From: Polydactylus sextarius
Taxonomy: Eukaryota > Chordata > Actinopteri > Polynemidae
Direction of reading: 5' to 3'
Assembly (NCBI GenBank): GCA_016801845.1
Contig: CM028908.1
Location: 22,242,547 to 22,306,546, forward strand
Length of the DNA: 64,000 nucleotides
Shown here: positions 1 to 12,728 of the stretch, piece by piece
How the letters are laid out: each line of letters starts with the position of its first letter
Numbering within the stretch: the stretch's first letter is position 1
The notes under the pieces: generated by a model
The model's database searches: none
Seen by the model: the letters and a program-made list of their open reading frames with translations, nothing else
Told to the model about the DNA's origin: nothing
Translations under genes and position numbers: made by a program

Positions 1-2245
1 TTCCAGCACAAACTGTCATTTGGCATCATAATGCAAACACATTTATCTCCCAAAATATAAAAAAACTTCCTTTAATTAATATCTTGAAGACTTAACATCT
101 TCCCATTTAATACATCTGCTTTACTGCTTAATAATCCACGATGTTCATCAGCTACTGCTGCTATGAAACAGGCTGAGTACAGCTAAATATTAAAGCTACA
201 GCTGTAAAAACAAAAAAGAATATTCACTAACTGTAAATATGAAAATATTGATTAATGCAACTTAAAAGTATTGTTTTTTATAATCTCCATCTTTAAAACT
301 ACTGTCTGCTGCTTTTAACTTCCTCTTGGACTGGGTTAAAGTTACAACCTAGCTAGCTAATTGTTGGCTACACCCGGCTACATCTAGTTTCACAACACAC
401 CAAGCGAAGTAGTGATAATAAGCTCGTAGTAACATGTATTAAGAATGGAAAAGGCAAAAGGCATCTTATTCCTGTCAGTGAATCTTTTTACATATGTATT
501 TTGTCAAACATTGTCATAAGAAATCTTTTTTTTTTTTAACTTGTTCCCCTTTTTTCCTTGGATGTGGCTTTTTCTGGGCCAAGTAAGTGTGAATATTTTC
601 TGTGTGTGGAATGGGATTTTCTGAAAGGCAGAGGAGGAATGCAACGCAGAACATAATCTTATTTGACATGTTACATAAAATGCAATAGGCTGTTATGGTA
701 ACTTTAATAGGATTAACAGTCAAATCAGGTTTGGTGTTTGAGTGAATAAAACAGCAGCAGGTTTTGCTGGTTGGCTTATGCAATGCTCCAAGTGGGAGAA
801 GGAAGGTTCAGTCCTCTTTGTACAGATGATGTCACAACACCAAAGTGTATTGTGTGGACATACAGTAACTGAATCCTGAGACGTCTTATTACTAAATCCA
901 ATGAACATCAGAACACGTGTGCACTGGACAGAGAAACAGCAGAGTGATTGTCAGAGTCGCAGCTGCATCCGTTGCCATTTGCACATTTCCCTCTGTGGAC
1001 TATTAACACATTTAGCTGTTTTTCATACCTTTGTTAAAAGATGCAGCTGTGATAATGGCCCGTTAGCGAAATGTTCACACTTCCCAGTGTGCAGCACAGA
1101 TCGCTGCTGAGTGCTCTTGTTTGGGGTTGATCCATTTCCAGCTGCCAATTTTGGTTGAAACAGACGCTGTTCTTCACAAACAAACCACAAACTCGTAATT
1201 ATCATTTTCAAATGCATCATTACCTCTTGGCTTAAAATAGCCTCTAGGCCGTAAACTGAATTCAGCTTTTTTAGAAAACACATAGGGATCCAGTAACATC
1301 CATTTGTATGCTAACATGTTTACACTGCATTGTGAAATATCACACCAATTAACACTGGTTGTCATATATTTTATGCATTAAATGTTGAATTCCATGTATT
1401 TATTTAAATCATAATTCATAATTACACAAATTTAATTAGCCATGTACACATATGTCATTAGATAAAATAAATTAACAAATTGAAATGATGTAAGAGGAAG
1501 ATATCTCAGATCAACAGTGAATATTGCTCATGTTATGACATTGCCTAATATAATATCCTACTGCTTGTGAGATGACTCAAACCATTGTGAAACTAATGCC
1601 TCCAATATTAGCTTAGCAGCTAGCTTGTGCCATTGTAGGATTTAGCCGCTAAAGTCAAATGTTTCTCTTTGAATTTGGCCAACAAAAAAAAGACCAAAAA
1701 TGGAGCAAAAAGGTGATTGACTATTGAAGTTACATTGACTGGTTCAGATCTAGCTACATGTCTAATAGACATACTTATGTAGCAACTCTCAGTGCTGTTT
1801 CTCCAGTTTGTTCCAGCTTTTGTTTGACTTTCTTTCTTCCTGCAGGTTGTTGTTAGAAAAACACTAGTCACTAAGTCACTAAGTCACTAAGCCTCTCTGT
1901 TGGTAATAAAACACAAAAGAAGAGTCACGTGATGAGAACACATGACGTTCACCTCTTCGTCACTGAGCTCACTGCACACGTCACCTGACAATGAGCTGAC
2001 AATTCTCTGCCTGTGAATCTAATGCACTCAATCATGATAAACAGGAGACTTTTCAGTGGTTACATGTGATTTTTCCACATGATGTCACAGTGGACTTTTC
2101 TCTCTGAAATCAAAGTCTAAGTTAAGTGAAGTGTAAGAAGTCAAACAAGCTCAAGTCAGTCTGTCATGGAACATGTCCAGAAAATGACATAACATCACAG
2201 ATGATTTCCCTCATTGGGTTTTATGCCTCAGCACTAGTGACAGCA

Positions 2246-2372
2246 CCATTGTTATGAACCAGATATCTCAAGAATGGTTTGAGTTAGAATGTTTTAAAGT
2301 TTGGACTCAAGGATAAACAAAGGTCAAGGTCACTGTGATCTCACATGTTTTTCATTTTTCATCATTCTTGCT
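2246..2372. repeat. Dispersed repeat fragment (family copy 1)
   Basis: The wording of this segment (atatctcaagaatgg, then ggactcaagg, then aaaggtcaaggtcactgtga) recurs with divergence near 3.62-3.77 kb and 6.13-6.42 kb. A very similar motif is widespread in teleost genomes. The family name is not determined. Confidence 0.4.
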
Positions 2373-2482
2373 CAGCTGCTTTGCACATAAAGGATGTAAG
2401 AATATTGATATAACATGTATTAACCATTTTGTCAATCATTTTGTATGAGGATAATATACCTCATATATTATATATATCTGCG

Positions 2483-2509
2483 CGTGTGTGTGTGTGTGTG
2501 TGTGTGTAC
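2483..2509 (+). repeat. (GT)n microsatellite
   Basis: About 13 uninterrupted GT dinucleotides, preceded by a short TA-rich stretch. Confidence 0.95.
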
Positions 2510-3616
2510 ACACTTCATATTCCAGGAAACAACAGTGTTGTTCACTTGTTGAATGTAACAGAATTTTACATTCCCTTGGTAAATTCTGAGACATGAGACA
2601 TTCATTACAGTCATTACATAATTTCTGCAACATAAAGGTCACTGTTGATGTCAGTGAGCTGCAGGGAGACCAGACCCCAGCTCACCCTGGGTGCGGTTTC
2701 ATTACAGTCCCAATGCTGTTACAGGCCAAAGTACCTAATTAGACAGGCTCCTGTACAACCACACAGGGAAACAGGGCAGCAAGTGTTTGATGATGCTTAA
2801 TCAACTGACAGCTAAAGGCTTTTGCTCCTTGCTTTGAAAGGTAGGTTTATGAGATATGAGTAAGGCAGGGTGACATTCAGACGAGCCAAATAATGCTGCC
2901 CATGAGCTTCTGTGAGCTTGGCATCACCGATCTCCATGTGGCTTTTTCCTACGCCCTCCCCCAAGGCATTTCACAGCTGCGTGTCAATCTGGATGCTCGT
3001 GGCTGCTGTGCATGTTTGTGATGTATGTGACGTTATCATAAACCAAACATGTGCCAAACACACCTCATTCCTTATGCACGTGTATGAATTCCAGCAAGTT
3101 ATTGCAGAAAAACAAAAGGCATCATGTACTTCATTAGTGGCAAAACGATGGCGCGGGGTCTTTAGGGGACATTGTAGTTAGACACAGCTTCATCCTTAAC
3201 ACTACTTATGTAAAGTAAACTCCTGATTATGCTTACATAATAAAAACAGGAGGTGATCAATAATGTGTTGGGCCAAGCGGGACAGTGAAAGCCTGCATGG
3301 CCTGTTTGTTGACAGTATACACGGAGTTACTTAAGGACAGTGACCTCTTGTCTGTGTAGCCGCTCTGCTGTGAGCCAAGTGCCCTTGTGGCCATAGAGTT
3401 CACTCGATGTGTTACATTACTGAAGTGATTAGTTTTCTAACTGGAGCATCTGTGTTGTGCCAAGCTGTGCTTCATCAATGAATCATTCATTAGTTAGAAA
3501 TTTGAGATTGACATTGTTTACTGAGAAGGGATGTGCTGATTAGACACATGACATTTATATTCTTATGCCTTAGACAGTTGACGAGCAAAGCCGGAAGCAT
3601 TATATGTTTAGGTCGT

Positions 3617-3770
3617 CTGTCAGTCCCAGTCTTTTACAGATGCTATTTCAAGAAAACCTCCAGCGTATCCGTTCACAAATGTTCACTTGGGCGAACTGAA
3701 TAGATTTTGGTGCCCAGCAGTTAAAGGAGGGTCAATGTGACTTCACAAAATATCTTTCTAACCTTTTGAA
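3617..3770. repeat. Dispersed repeat fragment (family copy 2)
   Basis: Diverged copy of the family at 2.25 kb: it shares the order 'ttcaagaaaacctcc', 'aaatgttcacttgg', 'gtcaatgtgacttcaca'. Boundaries are approximate. Confidence 0.4.
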
Positions 3771-5149
3771 TGTGATGTCTGCCATAAGGGAATCACTACT
3801 AGTCTGATGCATCAGACATTTTCACATTGTTTCACTTTGTGTAAATCATCTGATAGTTATCCATTGGCATATGTTTGCTCCACAGTGGGTGGACTTTCTG
3901 CTACAACTAAACACTACTGCTTGGTCATGACCGAGTGGTGGTATCTGGGCATTAGCAGCATCCCAGGGAAGAAGCAGTTGAGTATAAGTTGAAAACGTGT
4001 GTTAACGAGCGTTGTCACGTCTGCGACTTACATGCATCTATATCCATCTCATCAGCTTCACTCAGTACTGATTGAACTACACCGGAAACATAAATTAACA
4101 AGTGAAAACAAAACAAAACAATTCTATTAATAAATGTTGTTTGTGTACCAATATTAAAAAAACACATCAATGCGCCACATCATTGTACCAACTGATGTGT
4201 TCATTTATTATTTTGAAAGCGGGTCCTGTAGTTTATTTTGACTCCACCACACATACGTCATCCTGCTGCTGTAAATAACTGCAGCACCAAATGTGTATTA
4301 ATCTGCCACGGAAAATGTTCCACAACAAATGCGCCATTTACTTTTCTTTGAATAACGTTTGCTAATAATGTTTGTCCAGAAGTTTTAGGAAATTACTGAG
4401 AAGCAAAGCAGTTTATTTTGGGGATGTTAATAAAACATTATGCCTTCGTTTGGAAATGATTTGTCTTCAACAGACAATGAATGGAAATCAGAGAGTACTG
4501 GACTCACACATTTCATGGAACGTGTTTACAATAAGTAAAGTGTAACAGCTTTATTGTTGGTTTCCTTACAATTTTGTGGGGTGAGAAGTTACTGTATGAC
4601 AGACTGTATTTTAGTGAGAAAAGCTGCTCAGTCACCTCAACTATCACAACTTCATAATTCAGCAAACAGATGTAAATGAAGTGAAGGAAATGCACTGTGC
4701 AGTTTTAATTCACAATTCACCACAACAACACTGGAAGTCATACATGGATACTAATATATCTGATAGAGGTTCATATTAGCTGATTAATCGATCAATTGGT
4801 GTGTAATTACCAACAATATGGACTGTGTCATTTGTTATGTTATTTCCAGTGATCTTCTAGTGAAAGCAGCATTAGCATCCAAGATGGAGCCAAAACTACT
4901 CCAGAGCTGCAGCACAAATAACAAGCTCATCAGCTTGAGTCAAATATCCTTAAATGAGGTTACATAGTCAGATAATTATTTTTGACATGGTACATTTCTC
5001 CTGCTTGCGCAAAGTTTAGCCTTTTTAGGTTTAGCTTTCACTCATGGGGAATGTTTCTAGCACAGACTAAAGTTGGATCTGTGCAACAAGTGTTCCCTGG
5101 GAACACTAAAAACTTTGGCTGAGCTTTTGTGTGAATGTCACCACAGAGC

Positions 5150-5420
5150 TTGGTCCCGTGCCAGGTGCTGTGTCGGCCATGTTACTCACAGGTGCTGCAG
5201 CGCTTGGCTCTGGCTGTGACCGACTGCAGGAGGACTGGCTGCTCAACAAGAGCCCGCCCCCACGTGAACTGAGTCCAAACTGCGGACAGCTGAGGCCTGC
5301 TGTTGTTTGGGGGTGACGGCACCATGTGCTCGTCTGCAAACGTCTCCGTCCTGCTGACCCGTTCCGCTCTGTCTGCCACAGTGCATGACGAGCTCCCCCT
5401 GGCAACAACAAAAGCTAGAG
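5150..5420. other. GC-richer island with overlapping weak ORFs
   Basis: This ~270-bp stretch is clearly more GC-rich than its surroundings and carries open frames on both strands (about 60 codons +, up to 101 codons -). None resembles a known protein. One acceptor-like site (ctgtctgccacag, + strand) and one donor-like site exist, but no consistent exon can be built. A conserved non-coding element or unrecognised exon is possible. Confidence 0.25.
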
Positions 5421-5963
5421 AGACCCTCTCTCATACCTCACCCTGTAAATACTCACCCTGTAACACTGATTGTGTACACACTGTATGAATCATACGGAAT
5501 CTGTCACATCGAATGAGTCGTGGCTGAATTGAACAGAATGTTTTTTTGTGTAGGTGGTTAGCATGCTGTGTCCTGTCTGAAGCATTTGAAGCATTGTTTG
5601 AGTGTGTGTGAAGAGCCTTGGGCAAGCACAGCTGTTTGTACGACATCAGGAACAGAACAGCCTTCATCGCAGACAGAACAATCATTCTCTCTCACTGCGA
5701 TGCTTTACTATAGCAGCAATGATGCAGAGGCATTCATCTGACTTACCCTCGGTTAACATCAGCTGAAAATGAATGGTTTCATGAGCTTTTGAACTGCTGT
5801 ATAGAATTGTAGCATGCTTATAGCAGCCTTAAAAATTAGACCAAATAGATGTAGTGTGTGTTACTTTCAGCTTAATTAATCTCACAATTATGAGGTTTAT
5901 GTAGTTGTTGCTAGATGTTGTAGCAGAGTAGCAGACCATAGTAGACCCTTGAGTCAAATGTTG

Positions 5964-5982
5964 TTTTTTTTTTTTTTTTTTT
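5964..5982 (+). repeat. Poly(T) tract
   Basis: Nineteen consecutive T residues. Confidence 0.9.
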
Positions 5983-6130
5983 AATTGCTTTGGTAAGAGC
6001 TTTGCTATCACGAACTGAGGAAACATCAGCATCAAACATCATTCCTTTACTTCCAAAGAGATGATGAAAGTCAACATTAATGTTATAATTTTATTGCCTT
6101 TACCCTGAGGTTAGAGTCATGCCATTCTTG

Positions 6131-6420
6131 TGCAAATATCTTGTGATATCTCAAGAACTCATTGACTGAATCCTTTGTAATTCACTTGGTCTCACACATG
6201 AACTGATTAGATTGGTTTGATGGCTACAGGCCAAAGGTCAACATCACTGTAACCTCGCAAATCATGTTTCTGGCCTCCTCAATATCAAGACCATCATGAA
6301 TCACTGCAGTTTCGTTTAGAAACATTCATGCTTACAGGCTACTGTGACCACACACACACAACATGTTTTTTTTTTGGCCATAACTCATGAATGTAAGCAC
6401 CAGTTGCACCAATGATAACT
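6131..6420. repeat. Dispersed repeat fragments (family copies 3)
   Basis: Contains 'atatctcaagaactcatt', 'aaaggtcaacatcactgtaacctc' split over two blocks, and 'ggccataactcatgaatg', matching the family seen at 2.25 and 3.62 kb. It is probably an old element broken into pieces. Confidence 0.4.
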
Positions 6421-9320
6421 GAAGCCTTCTGCAAGTTTATTAGCTATACTTTCAACATTTAATAGGAATAAGGTCATCAACAAATCCTTGATTTATTGAT
6501 ACATTACACTTTCTTATGGTTTTCAAGTGAGGTGACACAACAATCTGCTTCCGCCTACAGCTCATATTCATCTGTTCACCTTAAGAGAAAATATGATGGA
6601 AAAATAATGACAAAGACATGCCAATGCACATTTATTCTGCATTGCTACTTTTCACAGCAAAATGTATTTTCACTGAATTTACCCTGCAAAAAAAAATTGA
6701 GTCACCAATCATGGACCTTATACTTCCTGTCTTTTGTTTTTCTTTTTCTTTTTCCATCTTTTTTATTTTGAAAGACTTTTGGATTTTCTAAATAACTTGA
6801 TTAATTCTCACATCATTGTGCTGTGTCTTTTTTGTTCGTGCTGTGATGTAACACATCTGTTATGTACCATGAAGAGCACATGGCATGTTGCATTGATTTG
6901 CATTTGTGGAGCGCAGAGCAGCACTGCAGCAGAATGCAGAGCAGTAGGCTGGCCCAGGATAGCAGAAGGGAATCCTCTGTTTCTAAATTTAGCCCCCTCA
7001 TTGACAAAACGCTGCAGCAGCAACAGCCATAATCAATAGCCTGATCTACGTCACAGCCCGTCCAGCGGATAGAGAGAAACTGCATTTTTCCCCCTCTCTT
7101 GCTGCTCAAACCATGTCCACCCTCCCTGTGGGACTCTTCCACCGAGCTGGACACAGTTCACTGCAACAATCTACATCCCTGTCTCCTGTTACAGGCGATG
7201 CAGACATCCTACGCCTCTTTAGCCCGTGCCCTCAGCTGAGGACATCATTATGTAAAAATGTCACTTTGAAACCTTCCTTGACAACAGAGATGAGATTTTT
7301 TTTTTTTGCTGTAGCCCACCTAGTCTCATGACGTTGTGTGAGGATGGTGATCCTGCATCTGATGACTTGCTACAAAACCCTTAGACATCAGTGTCCCGAT
7401 TTCCCAGTGAAAACATGTGCCTGCTATTTGTAGAAGGGCAACTTTTTCAATCCATTGTTTGTTTCCCCCCTGATCTACCTGTCATGTGACAACCCTGTGG
7501 GTGACCAAGCAGCAGTGGTTGCAAAGACAATGAGAGATGAGAGGAGCTGGATCTGGCAGCAGTGATGTAAAAGAAGAATAATCTGTTAATTTGCCTGAAA
7601 TTAGCCAGATGGAACAAGGATGTACTAATTTTATTCATTTAAGTAAAGGCTTTAGTTTTGAATTTTCAAGCAAAAGAGTCATTCATGGAACAGAAACATT
7701 GATACAGACCCACAGTTGCTATCAGGTATTTAAGAAAAGCGAGGTACTGTAAATAATGAAAAGAATGCCTCTGCAGTGATGAGATGATGTTATACAAACA
7801 TTGTTTCCATTATTTTTTTCTGTAGTATGTAGGAATCCAACGGTTGAAGAACAAAAACCACAATGTTTATCCAAATATTCAAACCAGATTAGTTTGTTCG
7901 GCCTTTTCAGGTTTGGATTTTATGACTCATCAGTCATAACATTATAATCACTGCCAGTGAAGTGAATAACACTGATTATTTCATTACAATGGAATTTGTC
8001 AGTGGGAACTGAGGAAAATGGATGGGAAGTGTAAGGATGAGAGAATCTTTGACAAGGGTCAACATGTCATGGTTAGGAAAATGGATGTGTGCGTCTCTAA
8101 ATCAGCAGCTGTTGTGTGGTACAGGGTCTTAAACAAAGACTAACTGGGCTGTTCTCGCTCAAACATTTTATGCTGTTTTTGATAGAAAGGTGTCAGAACA
8201 CAAACGGGTTTTGTCATCCATGCAGATGTTACTGCCATATTTACCACCTACCTAAACACTGTTGCACACTCTTTCATAGTTTGAGGAACACAATGAGTTC
8301 GAGGTGTTGACTTGGCCATTCAGATTTCTATTTACTTGTTGTTTTATGCAATAAGAGACCCTCTTTGGCCAGTTGTGAATTCTAATCCAATGGCAAGAGT
8401 GATGGTAAAGGAAGAGAAAGACGGGATTATGGTGGTGACAACTCTGTATTTGGAGCTGAGCTGTGACTGAACCAATAATTGGATGTTTGTGTCACACAGA
8501 CCCATTTCTGCTGACACCACAACTTGTTGTGTGAAGCAAGACAGAGCAACTAACCACAGCTGCTGCCCAGCGCTGCTTAAAATAACTCAGTGTTGCACTG
8601 ACCACAGAACATCTGACTGCAAGACGGCAATATTAGCAATTTGAATCCAGTTTAGTGTTTGTAGATCTAGATTCAAGGTGTGTTTTTAATGAGGTACAGA
8701 CAGAAGTCAAAGGAAGTTGAAGCTGCAGTGATTGTTTCTTGTTGTTTCCTTATGTGTCATTAACGCATTGTCTTTAATCGTCATCACTAACTCTCTTAAA
8801 AAAAATATACAAACTGTGGACTACATTCTGCACAGTAGCAGTTTCTAGGCAACCAAAGCAGTCAGATAGCGACTGGCTGCTCATCCTTGTGCAAATTGCA
8901 CAGAGTAGACTGAGTTTCATAAACCTTTTCACCCCCAGATTAAATATTAATGCATGCTCTTCCAGGGCTTTCCCCCATATTTTTTTTTCCTTCATGCTGC
9001 AAAGTGATCACTTATCACAAAATCCAGAAACATCTGATGCCTCAACTTTCATAACAGTCAAGAACACTAGGGACACAATATTGAATCAAAGAGGTTACAT
9101 GGCATAATTGATGCAGAGACCAGACGCAAGAAGAATAAAGCAGTTTCACATCAACTGTCCAAACTGCACCACCTAAGGGCAAAAAAGTATTATTCAAAAG
9201 AAAAGTAATAGCTGCTGTAATTTTGACCCTGTTCCCGCCCTGCAGGCAATGAGAAGTTCAATTATTAATTTATATATTTTTTTTTTTTGCTTTTTTCGCT
9301 TTTATATAATGCTTCTTGAA

Positions 9321-9348
9321 TGTGTGTGTGTGTGTGTGTGTGTGTGTT
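9321..9348 (+). repeat. (TG)n microsatellite
   Basis: About 14 TG dinucleotides, following a poly(T) tract at about 9.28 kb. Confidence 0.95.
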
Positions 9349-10518
9349 TGACCTGCAAAAGGTAAGAGTTTTGTTAACTGGAGCATGTGGAGTTTGTTTT
9401 TCCAGAGGAAGGATACAGGTTTGGGGATTCATAGGCTGCCAATTTAGCTTCATTTAGCTGTATTTTCCATACTGTATGAAACACTGCACATGCAAGAATG
9501 TAAAACTTCTATTTTGAAAGTATTTGATAGAAAATAACAAACACGGTTATCAGTTCTGAGAAGTGTTACGCTACCCTGTCAATTATCCAATTATCCAATT
9601 AATTTATAATTTTGTTTGTAATTTTATTTTAGCCCACAGGCAGACATATAAAACCTCACTGTCACTCAGAGCTTTAAGAAAGAAAATTTGCAGGTGTACC
9701 ATACATTGCCTGAAGGTGGTGCGAGTATTTGAAATGTTACAAGCATTTCCTTTCTTGCCTGTAGGTGGCAGCATCAATCTTTCTTCTACCGATCTGAACT
9801 GCCGCTGCTATTTCTTACCTTTCCTACCTCTGTCTTATTGTAATAGCTGTAGAACTGATCAGTGACCTGGTAGCCGTCTTTGTAGAGAATCCACTGCCAT
9901 TTAGATGTTTTGTCATTTGGTTGTAACTTTTAAGTGCCTTGCTTTACAGTGTGCAGGTTAGCTAAATGTTAACCCTGTTCCTAGTCATCTGAGGTTTAAA
10001 ATAATGAAGTCACCATGAAGTTGTTTTTATTTTGGTTTCACATAAAAAAAAGTTTTCTGTCAAGATCTGCCTCTTAAGTTTCTATTTGTGTCTTTATAGT
10101 GAGCAACATCTCAGCCGGGCATCAATCCAATTACAGGACTCGAGTTGGCAGATATTGTTAGCAGTTAGAGAGACGTAAGCAGCGGATGAAACAGCCTGCA
10201 CATATATGGCATGAAGTGAAATCCTCAAATTACATGTTGCCACCACTGTAGACCATCCCTGTCCCACATGCAGTAATTAACGTATACAATGGCTTTTATT
10301 CTAGCAATCTAGCTGCTCACACCCTCTAATTGCAATGTCAGAAGTCTCAAAGCCTCTGCACCCACACACTGAATACTGGTTGTTTTTTCTCTTTTATAAC
10401 CTCACACCAAATACGGGTTAGATCACCAGTGATTGGGGGCGTGTTCTGTGACACATGTGGCTAATTTTGTCACCTACTGCTACACTTCTCAGCCTATGAA
10501 TAAACAGGTGCAGGTTAC

Positions 10519-10546
10519 AATACACTGTATTCCGATACAGTGTATT
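10519..10546. repeat. Perfect 12-bp inverted repeat, 4-nt loop
   Basis: AATACACTGTAT (10519-10530) is followed by TCCG and then its exact reverse complement (10535-10546). The DNA could extrude a cruciform, and RNA from either strand would form a stable hairpin. No function is evident. Confidence 0.8.
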
Positions 10547-12640
10547 TGCCCTTTGTCTGGCCGGGGCCATTTCCGGCATTGATTCTGGCTTTCCAGCTGA
10601 CTGTAACAGTATTCATTATGCAAACAGAACCAGAAATTGATTTTTAAATAGGTTACATCTGAAATTATGGCTAATGGATGTCCATTGTTTTAAGAAGTCA
10701 ATGTTTCATTAGGAATTTTGGGACTGTTAATGTACTTTTCTTAATTCACACTCTGATTTTTACCTGTTCTGTTGGAATTTGTTCACAATTCATTGTTGGT
10801 TTACTTGTCCAGACATTCATGGTACCTAGAAGATGAATGCTGCTGATGCATTCGATATCCTGAGTTTTTCTGAAGCACCACCGCTTTAACTGAAGTATTT
10901 TGACAACTATTGTATGAATTGAAGTTGTTTTTGCAGATATTCATGTTCACCTTAGGCCTTAGTTGTTTTTAATACCAACACACAAAACTAATGGTTTTCC
11001 AACCAACCTGGATGATGATTTACATAGTAGAAGATGTGCATTGTTTTTTGTATAAATTGGAAATGGCAGCATTTGAAAATGCTAAATTAAGATCGTGAGC
11101 ATTGGTGATGGTAAATATTATTCTAAACATTAGCACTCCTCTGCATCTATATAACCTCAGAGTGGCAACACAACGTTGTAGACTTGTAGCATTGTTTTTT
11201 ATTGGTTTAAAAACTGCACATAGTGGGTTTGTGCCTCAGCTAACAACCACCTGAAGTGTCCTCATTGTCAAAGTCTATGTCCTGTGAACAGGAACCTAAA
11301 GCGTTTTCACGTTTTTAATGTGAAAGTTTCTGGCGTGTATACAGTATCCCACATTGTTTGTAGTGAGACTGTGCTATTTGAAGCTGCCTCCTCCACACTG
11401 TGCGCCCAGCATGTTGTTCAAGAACCAGACATTTTCCCCTGCTTGATCTGTGGACCTGTGCTAAAGGGCAGAGCCATGGAGACAAACAGTTGGCCAGATA
11501 TGCAATTGATTCTTGGTTTCATGAATACGTCCTATTCATCTATCATCAAAAGCACAGCGAGCCTTTGAACCGAGGGACTTTTAAAAAGGTTGTCCAAAGA
11601 CTCTCAAACGATTTACTGAGCTACATTTTCTTGTAACTTGTAATGTAACAACATACAATTGATGCAATTGGTGCAAAATTTAAGTTTAAGACATGACAGT
11701 CTTTTATATTAATATGACCACAACTGTGGGAGACATCCAGGTCAACACTCAAACACCACCAAGTTACATAAATGCCACACTTCTGGTTGCCGATTAAAAA
11801 GGTTTCCTAAATTATCCCTGGCAACTACCCACCCTCATCCTTTGGGGCATCCTGGTCTCACTCAGACTCCACATCTAACCGTGGTGCTCCTGTCCTCGGG
11901 CTCTGTCACTGAGGGGAAGGAGTGAGAGATTAGGATACACCTCAGTGGGCAGTAGCTGGCCACTGCCCCGGCCCGTGGCGCCTGACTCATCCCATTCTCC
12001 TCCACTTTTCATGGGCTGACATTCCCATCAGCCCCTGCTCTTACAAGCAGCTCATCGCTTTGACATGCTGGTGCGTTCTCCAGCAAGCAAGGAACTTTTA
12101 CCTCTGACCAAACAGAGTGGGTGAGTACTTGTGAAGCACAATCACTGCAGGAGGCTGTGACTAAAAGCCCATTAGGATTGTTTGGAAAAATAGATACAAA
12201 ATGACTCACTCTTGCTTTTATGGCATTTTGGCAGATTTTGTCTTCGCCAATAAATCACTGTACATACATACATTTTTATGTAATGTAAAACACATTTGAT
12301 ATATGTTGTTATGCGTGGCTGCAACATATTTGATTTGACTTGACCTAAAAATGTTTTTCTGCTGCAGACCGCACATCCTGCCATAGATCCGCTCCATTTA
12401 GCACATTGCCTCCCTTTAGTTTCCAGTACTGCCGTGTCGGTGGTCCTGTGTGCTTGGTTGTAGCTTACAGGACAGGAAGCCTCTTTTAGATCAGCACTCT
12501 AGGTGTCCATTAAGGCTGTGGACAAAATCTTGCAGCTTGTATAAGGATTTCCTCTTTTTTTCCAACTGTTCAAAAGTAATAGAGCAAAAAAAAAAAAGTC
12601 TTAGAAAATGCAAGTGTAATTGATGAAAGATATATATGCA

Positions 12641-12658
12641 TGTGTGTGTGTTTGTGTT

Positions 12659-12715
<57 letters not shown>

Positions 12716-12728
12716 ATAAATATATATA
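12641..12728 (+). repeat. Compound (TG)n-(TA)n-(TG)n microsatellite
   Basis: TG-rich run, then roughly twenty TA dinucleotides, then TG-rich and TA-rich ends. Length in the assembly may be unreliable because such tracts are error-prone. Confidence 0.9.

Noticed and set aside
5106..5488. Possible coding exon in the GC-rich island.
   Set aside because: Open frames on both strands, no consistent splice sites and no recognisable domain.
11284..11636. Overlapping ORFs of 94 and 78 codons.
   Set aside because: No family resemblance, no Kozak or splice support; probably chance open frames.
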